Of a stretch of 64,000 nt of DNA, positions 60,156-64,000 are shown piece by piece (position 1 is the stretch's first letter; the number at the start of each line of letters is the position of its first letter). The notes beneath the pieces are model-generated. The model saw only the letters and a program-made list of their open reading frames with translations, had not been told where the DNA came from and searched no databases. The position numbers and the translations under genes are program-made. This stretch comes from Halostagnicola sp. A56 (lineage in GTDB: Archaea; Halobacteriota; Halobacteria; Halobacteriales; Natrialbaceae): NCBI RefSeq assembly GCF_000691505.1, contig NZ_JMIP02000018.1, forward strand, positions 1 through 64,000, read 5' to 3'.

Positions 60156-61585
60156 CTATCCGAGGCTTCCCTCCATCTCGAGTTCGATCAGACGGTTCAG
60201 TTCGACTGCGTATTCGATCGGGAGCTCTTCGGTGATCGGCTCGATGAAGCCGGCGACGATCATCTTCTTCGCGTCGTCGTCGTCCAATCCGCGCGATTGG
60301 AGGTAGAAGATGTCCTCGTCGCCGATCTTCCCGACCGTCGCTTCGTGGGCGACGTCGACCTTCGACTCCTCGATCTCCATGTACGGCATGGTATCGGAGG
60401 TCGATTCGTTGTCGAACATCAGGCGTCACACTCGACTGCCGTACTCGAGTTCTCGGCGCCGTCGGCGATGTGGACGAGCCCGCGGTAGTTGGTGCGGCCG
60501 CCGTCTTTCGAGATCGACTTCGATTCGATCGTCGAACTCGTGTTCGGTGCGTTGTGATAGACCTTCGCGCCGGTGTCGATGTTCTGTCCCTCGCCGGCGA
60601 AGGCGATGGTGATGTGGGTGTCCGTCGCGCCGCGGCCCTTGAGAATGGTACACGGGTAGAGCATGGTCGCTTTCGATCCCATGCTGCCCGACACCCACTC
60701 CATCGTGCCGTTTTCCTCGACGATGGCGCGTTTGGTGTTCAGGTTGAACGTGTTCTTCGACCAGTTCTGCACGGTCGAGTACTGCACGTGGGCGTCGTCT
60801 TCGACGAAGACCTCGACACAGCCCGAGTGGAGGTTGTGCGTGCCGTACTTCGGCGCGGAACAGCCCTCGATGTAGTGGACTTCCGAGCCCTCTTCGGCGA
60901 CGATGAGCGTGTGCTCGAACTGGCCCATCCCTTCCGAGTTCATGCGGAAGTACGCCTGGACGGGCATCTCGACGGTGACGTCTTCTGGGACGTAGACGAA
61001 CGAACCGCCGGACCAGACGGCGCCGTGAAGCGCCGCGAACTTGTTGTCGCTCGGGGGCACGCAGCTCGTCATGAAGTACTCCTTGACGAGCTCCGGGTGC
61101 TCTTTGACGGCGCGATCCATGTTCATGAAGACCACGCCTTTCTCCTCCCACTGGTCTTGCATGTTCTGGTAGACGACCTCGGACTCGTACTGCGCGCCGA
61201 CGCCCGAGAGCGCGTTCTTCTCGGCTTCCGGAATACCGAGCTTGTCGAACGTGTCTTTGATCTCGTCCGGAAGCTCCGTCCAGTCGTCGACGCCCTCGCG
61301 TTTGTCGACGTCGGGGCGGATGTACGGAACGATCTCTTCGATGTCGAGTTCGGTCAGGTCCGGCTGACCCGGCCAGTCCGTCGGCATCGGCATCGCGTGA
61401 TACTGCTGTAGCGCGCGGAGCCGTCGCTCGAGCATCCAGTCCGGTTCGTCTTTGTCCTCACTGATCAGTCGGACGACTTCTTCGGTGAGGCCTGCGTCGG
61501 ACTTGACGGCCGAGCGCTCTTCCTTTTTGAACTCGAAGCGCGCTTCGGTGTCGGTCTCCTTGAGGTGATCTTGTTCGGAACTCAT
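60156..61585 (-). pseudogene. sufB: Fe-S cluster assembly protein SufB, split by a single-base frameshift
   Basis: Core scaffold of the SufBCD complex. The 5' part (60419-61585, 388 residues) carries MSSEQDHLKE, WMLERRLRALQQYHAMPMPT, MTSCVPPSDNKFAALHGAVW and VHYIEGCSAPKYGTHNLHSG, and ends ENSSTAVECDA at a TGA. The 3' part (60156-60419, MFDNESTSDTMPYMEIEESK, GFIEPITEELPIEYAVELNR) holds the conserved C-terminus in another frame. Restoring one C (GACGCCTGATG to GACGCCCTGATG) gives the usual ECDALMFDN. The stop and ATG overlap as TGATG, so reinitiation could make two polypeptides. For an essential gene, assembly error is the leading explanation. Confidence 0.88.
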
Positions 61586-61646
61586 GAGTTGTATGTATTC
61601 GTGTTTACGGCTGTAGCGTTATTACCGTTGTTCTAGCTGGATTCGG

Positions 61647-62558
61647 TTACGCCGTCTCGTAGACCTCTTCGCGGACCCAGTCGTAGCCCTTGTCCTCGAG
61701 TTCGGCTGCCAGCGAGGCGTCGCCGCTCTTGACGACTTTGCCGTCGAGCATGATGTGGACCGTGTCGGGTTCGACGTAGTCGAGGATACGCTGGTAGTGA
61801 GTGATCTGGAGGACGCCCGTTCCCTGCTCGTCGCGAAGCGTGTTGATGCCCTTCGAGACGTCCTGCAGTCGATCGATGTCGAGCCCGGAGTCGATCTCGT
61901 CGAGGACGGCGACCGAGGGCTCGAGGATCGCGGCCTGCAGCACCTCGTTCTGTTTCTTCTCGCCGCCGGAGAAGCCAGCGTTGAGATAGCGCTGGGCGAA
62001 CTGCTCGTCCATGTCCAGTTCCTCCATCTTCTCCGCGAGAATCTCTTGGAACTCGGCGACGCCGATCTCGCCGTCGTCGGCGGGTCCCTCCATCGGCGAG
62101 GACTCGAATCCCTCGTCTTCTTCCTCGGCCTCGTCTTCGTCGTCGCCTTCCTCGAAGAGTTCCTCGCGCTCCTCGAGTTTCGCGTTGAGCGCCGTCCGGA
62201 GGAAGTTGGTCATCGTGACGCCTTCGATCTCGGCCGGGTACTGGAACGCGAGGAAGATGCCGAGGGCCGCGCGTTCGTTGGGCTCGAGGTCGAGGATGTT
62301 CCACGTGCGTTTGTCCTCGGGAATCTCGAACTCGTCGCCGAACTCGTCTTCCTCGAGGTGGAGGAGGACTTTCCCTTCCGTGACCTCGTAGGCCGGGTGA
62401 CCAGCGATGACTTTCGCGGTGGTCGACTTCCCGGAGCCGTTCGGTCCCATCAGTGCGTGGATCTCGCCCGACTCGACCTCGAGGTCGACGCCGCGCAGGA
62501 TCTGTTCGTCGCCTTCTGCCACTTCTGCATGCAGATTTTGAAGCTCTAAGCGTGCCAT
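61647..62558 (-). CDS. sufC: Fe-S cluster assembly ATPase SufC
   Basis: ABC-type ATPase that powers SufBCD. The 303-residue protein has Walker A MGPNGSGKSTTAK (about residue 40), Q-loop region LAFQYPAEIEG, signature NAGFSGGEKKQNEV, Walker B SVAVLDEIDSGLDID and switch TGVLQITHYQRILDYV. An acidic insertion (EEGDDEDEAEEEDEGFESS, about residues 138-157) is typical of haloarchaeal SufC. First gene of the operon, 61 bases before sufB. ATG at 62558 gives the family start MARLELQNLHAEV. Confidence 0.95.
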   Translation of the reverse strand: MARLELQNLHAEVAEGDEQILRGVDLEVESGEIHALMGPNGSGKSTTAKVIAGHPAYEVTEGKVLLHLEEDEFGDEFEIPEDKRTWNILDLEPNERAALGIFLAFQYPAEIEGVTMTNFLRTALNAKLEEREELFEEGDDEDEAEEEDEGFESSPMEGPADDGEIGVAEFQEILAEKMEELDMDEQFAQRYLNAGFSGGEKKQNEVLQAAILEPSVAVLDEIDSGLDIDRLQDVSKGINTLRDEQGTGVLQITHYQRILDYVEPDTVHIMLDGKVVKSGDASLAAELEDKGYDWVREEVYETA

Positions 62559-62612
62559 AGTACGAATACCTCTGTCGTTCGAACGGTGGGTCGTGTGAGT
62601 GATAAGGGTTTG

Positions 62613-62628
62613 GTATCTAATTGGATAC
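62613..62628. promoter_or_regulatory. Inverted repeat upstream of sufC
   Basis: GTATCTAATTGGATAC is palindromic in 14 of 16 positions. It lies 55 bases before the sufC ATG, just beyond CCTTATCAC (62603-62611 on the minus strand), a possible TATA box. It could be bound by an iron- or redox-responsive regulator such as the DtxR-type protein encoded at 57.8 kb. Only location supports this. Confidence 0.4.
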
Positions 62629-62730
62629 GGTTCCGATTCCGGAAGATAATTTTTTGAAAGAGAAACTCCGCGAGGCGACGGCGACCGACGGATTCGGCCA
62701 GCACAAAGTGGTTCTCCGGGCACAGGCGGG

Positions 62731-63240
62731 AAACAGCAGACCGAAGTCCTCTCGAGTGAGGAAGAACAGGAACTCATTGAGAAGATCGAGGGAAAACGCG
62801 AGGAGTACGCAGAGCGAAAGGACAAACTCGACCAAAACGACGACCTCGAGGAACTCGTCGAGGAAGCAGAAGAAGTCCGATCGGAGGCTTCCCAGCACCA
62901 CCAGAAGGTCACCGAACTCGCGGACAAGGCCCAGGAGCACCACAACGAGATGATCGAGGCCTATCGCGAGGCCGACGACATCCGTGACGAAGCCGACGAG
63001 ATGCACGAGTCCTTCGTCGAGGCTCAGGAAGCGGCCGACCAGCACCACGAGGACTTCGTCCGCGTCCAGAAGCGTCTGCGCGAACTCGACAAGAAAGAGG
63101 AAAAAGAGCGCAAGTCCCAGCGGGACAAGAAAAAGGAGGAGGCCAAGGAGGAAGCCGAGGAGATCTACCAGAAGTTCAAGGAAGGAGAGACCCTCGACAC
63201 CGAGGACCTGATGAAACTCCAGAAGACCGGCCTGCTCTAA
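62731..63240 (+). pseudogene. Coiled-coil protein gene lacking its 5' half
   Basis: The frame KQQTEVLSSEEEQELIEKIE, then VTELADKAQEHHNEMIEAYR, EAQEAADQHHEDFVRVQKRL and KEGETLDTEDLMKLQKTGLL is the C-terminal 170 residues of a haloarchaeal coiled-coil protein that normally is about 300 residues. There is no start codon for it; the frame is open only back to a TAA near 62650, and the sequence before codon 62731 does not match the family. An internal ATG at 62950 could give a 96-residue product. A deletion or element excision probably removed the 5' end. Confidence 0.65.
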
Positions 63241-63405
63241 GGACGTCGCCTTCCCGCGTTTCGTTTTTCGACGCTCGATTTGTCTTTTTCGCGCCAGTTC
63301 GAGAGCGTGATAGCTGTGGCGTTATTGGATGCCGATTCGGAGACTGGTACTTTAATTTGCTCGAGCCAGAGAACGCGTCGCGTCGCCGACTCCTCGAGAA
63401 CCCGA

Positions 63406-63762
63406 CTACGCCCGACCCAAACACGTTGCCGTCGCCGACGTGTGGCCGCGGTTGAACGAGGTAATCTTGATCTCGATCGCGTCCGCGACGTCGACATCCG
63501 ACGGGAGGTCTTCGACGAAGACGACGAACCCCTCGACTTTGGTTACCGCCTGACGCTCGCCCGAGTGGTGCTCGGTAAACTCCTCGACGCCGACCGTTCG
63601 TTCGTCGCCGATATCGACCGGCGGCTCGCGCTCTTGGGCCTCCTTATGGCTCTCGAGCGAGTCCTGCCGGTCGCTCGAGGGACCCCGGAACCGCTTGATC
63701 AACCACGATCCGACGACGAGAACGACGATGACGCCGAGTGCGAGCGATACTGGAACGATCAT
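63406..63762 (-). CDS. Membrane-anchored TRAM-domain protein
   Basis: The 118-residue protein has an N-terminal helix (MIVPVSLALGVIVVLVVGSW) then a basic stretch and a TRAM domain (VDIGDERTVGVEEFTEHHSG, AVTKVEGFVVFVEDLPSD, ADAIEIKITSFNRGHTSATA). TRAM domains bind RNA, so this may tether RNA or translation factors near the membrane. Such small haloarchaeal proteins are common; function unknown. Divergent from or adjacent to the next partial gene. Confidence 0.82.
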   Translation of the reverse strand: MIVPVSLALGVIVVLVVGSWLIKRFRGPSSDRQDSLESHKEAQEREPPVDIGDERTVGVEEFTEHHSGERQAVTKVEGFVVFVEDLPSDVDVADAIEIKITSFNRGHTSATATCLGRA

Positions 63763-63867
63763 ACCAAAACGAAGTGAGCTACCACCCCTTTGCTGTTCTG
63801 ATCGGACGTGGCTCGTCGAGGCAGTCGACGACGAGAGCGGACCAATGAGGGTCTGGCAAAGCGACGA

Positions 63868-64000
63868 TTAGGACCGATGGGACTCCGTCAGATCGATCGT
63901 CTCAACGGACTCGGGGAGCGCCTCGAGCACCCCCGCTGGCCAGTCCAGATGCCCCAATCCGAACTCGCTGTTCGGGCTGGACTCGACCAGTCGAGTGACA
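63868..64000 (-). CDS. C-terminal end of an unidentified protein (cut by window edge)
   Basis: A frame from the right edge to TAA at 63868 reads VTRLVESSPNSEFGLGHLDW, PAGVLEALPESVETIDLTES, HRS. Codon use is typical of the neighbours. Only 43 residues are visible, so no family can be named. Confidence 0.45.
   Translation of the reverse strand, partial: VTRLVESSPNSEFGLGHLDWPAGVLEALPESVETIDLTESHRS

Overview
The window is a GC-rich chromosomal stretch from a halophilic archaeon (class Halobacteria; the style suggests Natrialbales, but that is only an impression). The evidence is a strongly acidic proteome, TATA-like boxes about 25-30 bases before start codons as expected for leaderless transcripts, Tat-type lipoproteins, a double TatC, topoisomerase VI, archaeal ribosomal proteins S15 and S3Ae, KEOPS Pcc1, halocyanin and HVO_0234-family genes. 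About 70 genes or gene remnants can be supported.

Layout. 0-5.5 kb: the end of a probable iron-sulfur/oxidoreductase operon, a truncated lipoprotein, a uracil-DNA glycosylase and ileS, which carries an in-frame palindromic insert and a duplicated 3' tail. 5.5-13.6 kb: an exported protein, prs, a lipoprotein, an HVO_0234-type propeller, glmM (frameshifted), an HPP membrane protein, a universal stress protein, a coiled-coil protein and hisI. 13.7-20 kb: a flavin-dependent oxidoreductase with a repeat-replaced tail, then a surface-glycan cluster (sulfatase-like enzyme, ParB-like protein, GT61 glycosyltransferase, flippase). 20-34.4 kb: fumarylacetoacetase-like and metallo-hydrolase genes, a polysaccharide deacetylase, topoisomerase VI (top6B-top6A), a frameshifted stress protein, a Dna2-like nuclease-helicase, a membrane glycosyltransferase, a histidine kinase, DsrE and CBS proteins.

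34.4-40.4 kb is an accessory module: a truncated surface protein, a HerA-like ATPase with a small partner on one strand, and six tightly packed small genes (one a SWIM zinc finger) on the other. Between the two arms lie three related 12-base palindromes. Toxin-antitoxin-like debris closes the module. Core genes resume with rlmE, a ribbon-helix-helix protein and the two tatC genes.

45.2-49.4 kb is an integrated element beside tRNA-Ala(GGC): a decapitated secreted-protein gene, two winged-helix repressors, and a four-gene operon (zinc ribbon, 56-residue protein, cytosine-methyltransferase-like protein, tyrosine recombinase) in which every junction overlaps by ATGA. The operon is preceded by a 14-base perfect palindrome and a 150-base structured leader that can fold in mutually exclusive ways and resembles the right end of IS200/IS605-type elements. 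This leader and operon are the most interesting part of the window.

49.4-64 kb is mostly core: rps15-recJ-like-pcc1-rps3ae, halocyanin, archaetidylserine synthase, a HEAT-repeat protein, a phospholipase D-like surface protein, a DtxR-type regulator, a ferritin-like protein, sufC-sufB-sufD (sufB frameshifted), a truncated coiled-coil gene and a TRAM protein. Three otherwise normal genes (glmM, a universal stress protein gene, sufB) each look broken by loss of one base from a short C run, so assembly error must be considered before treating them as true pseudogenes.
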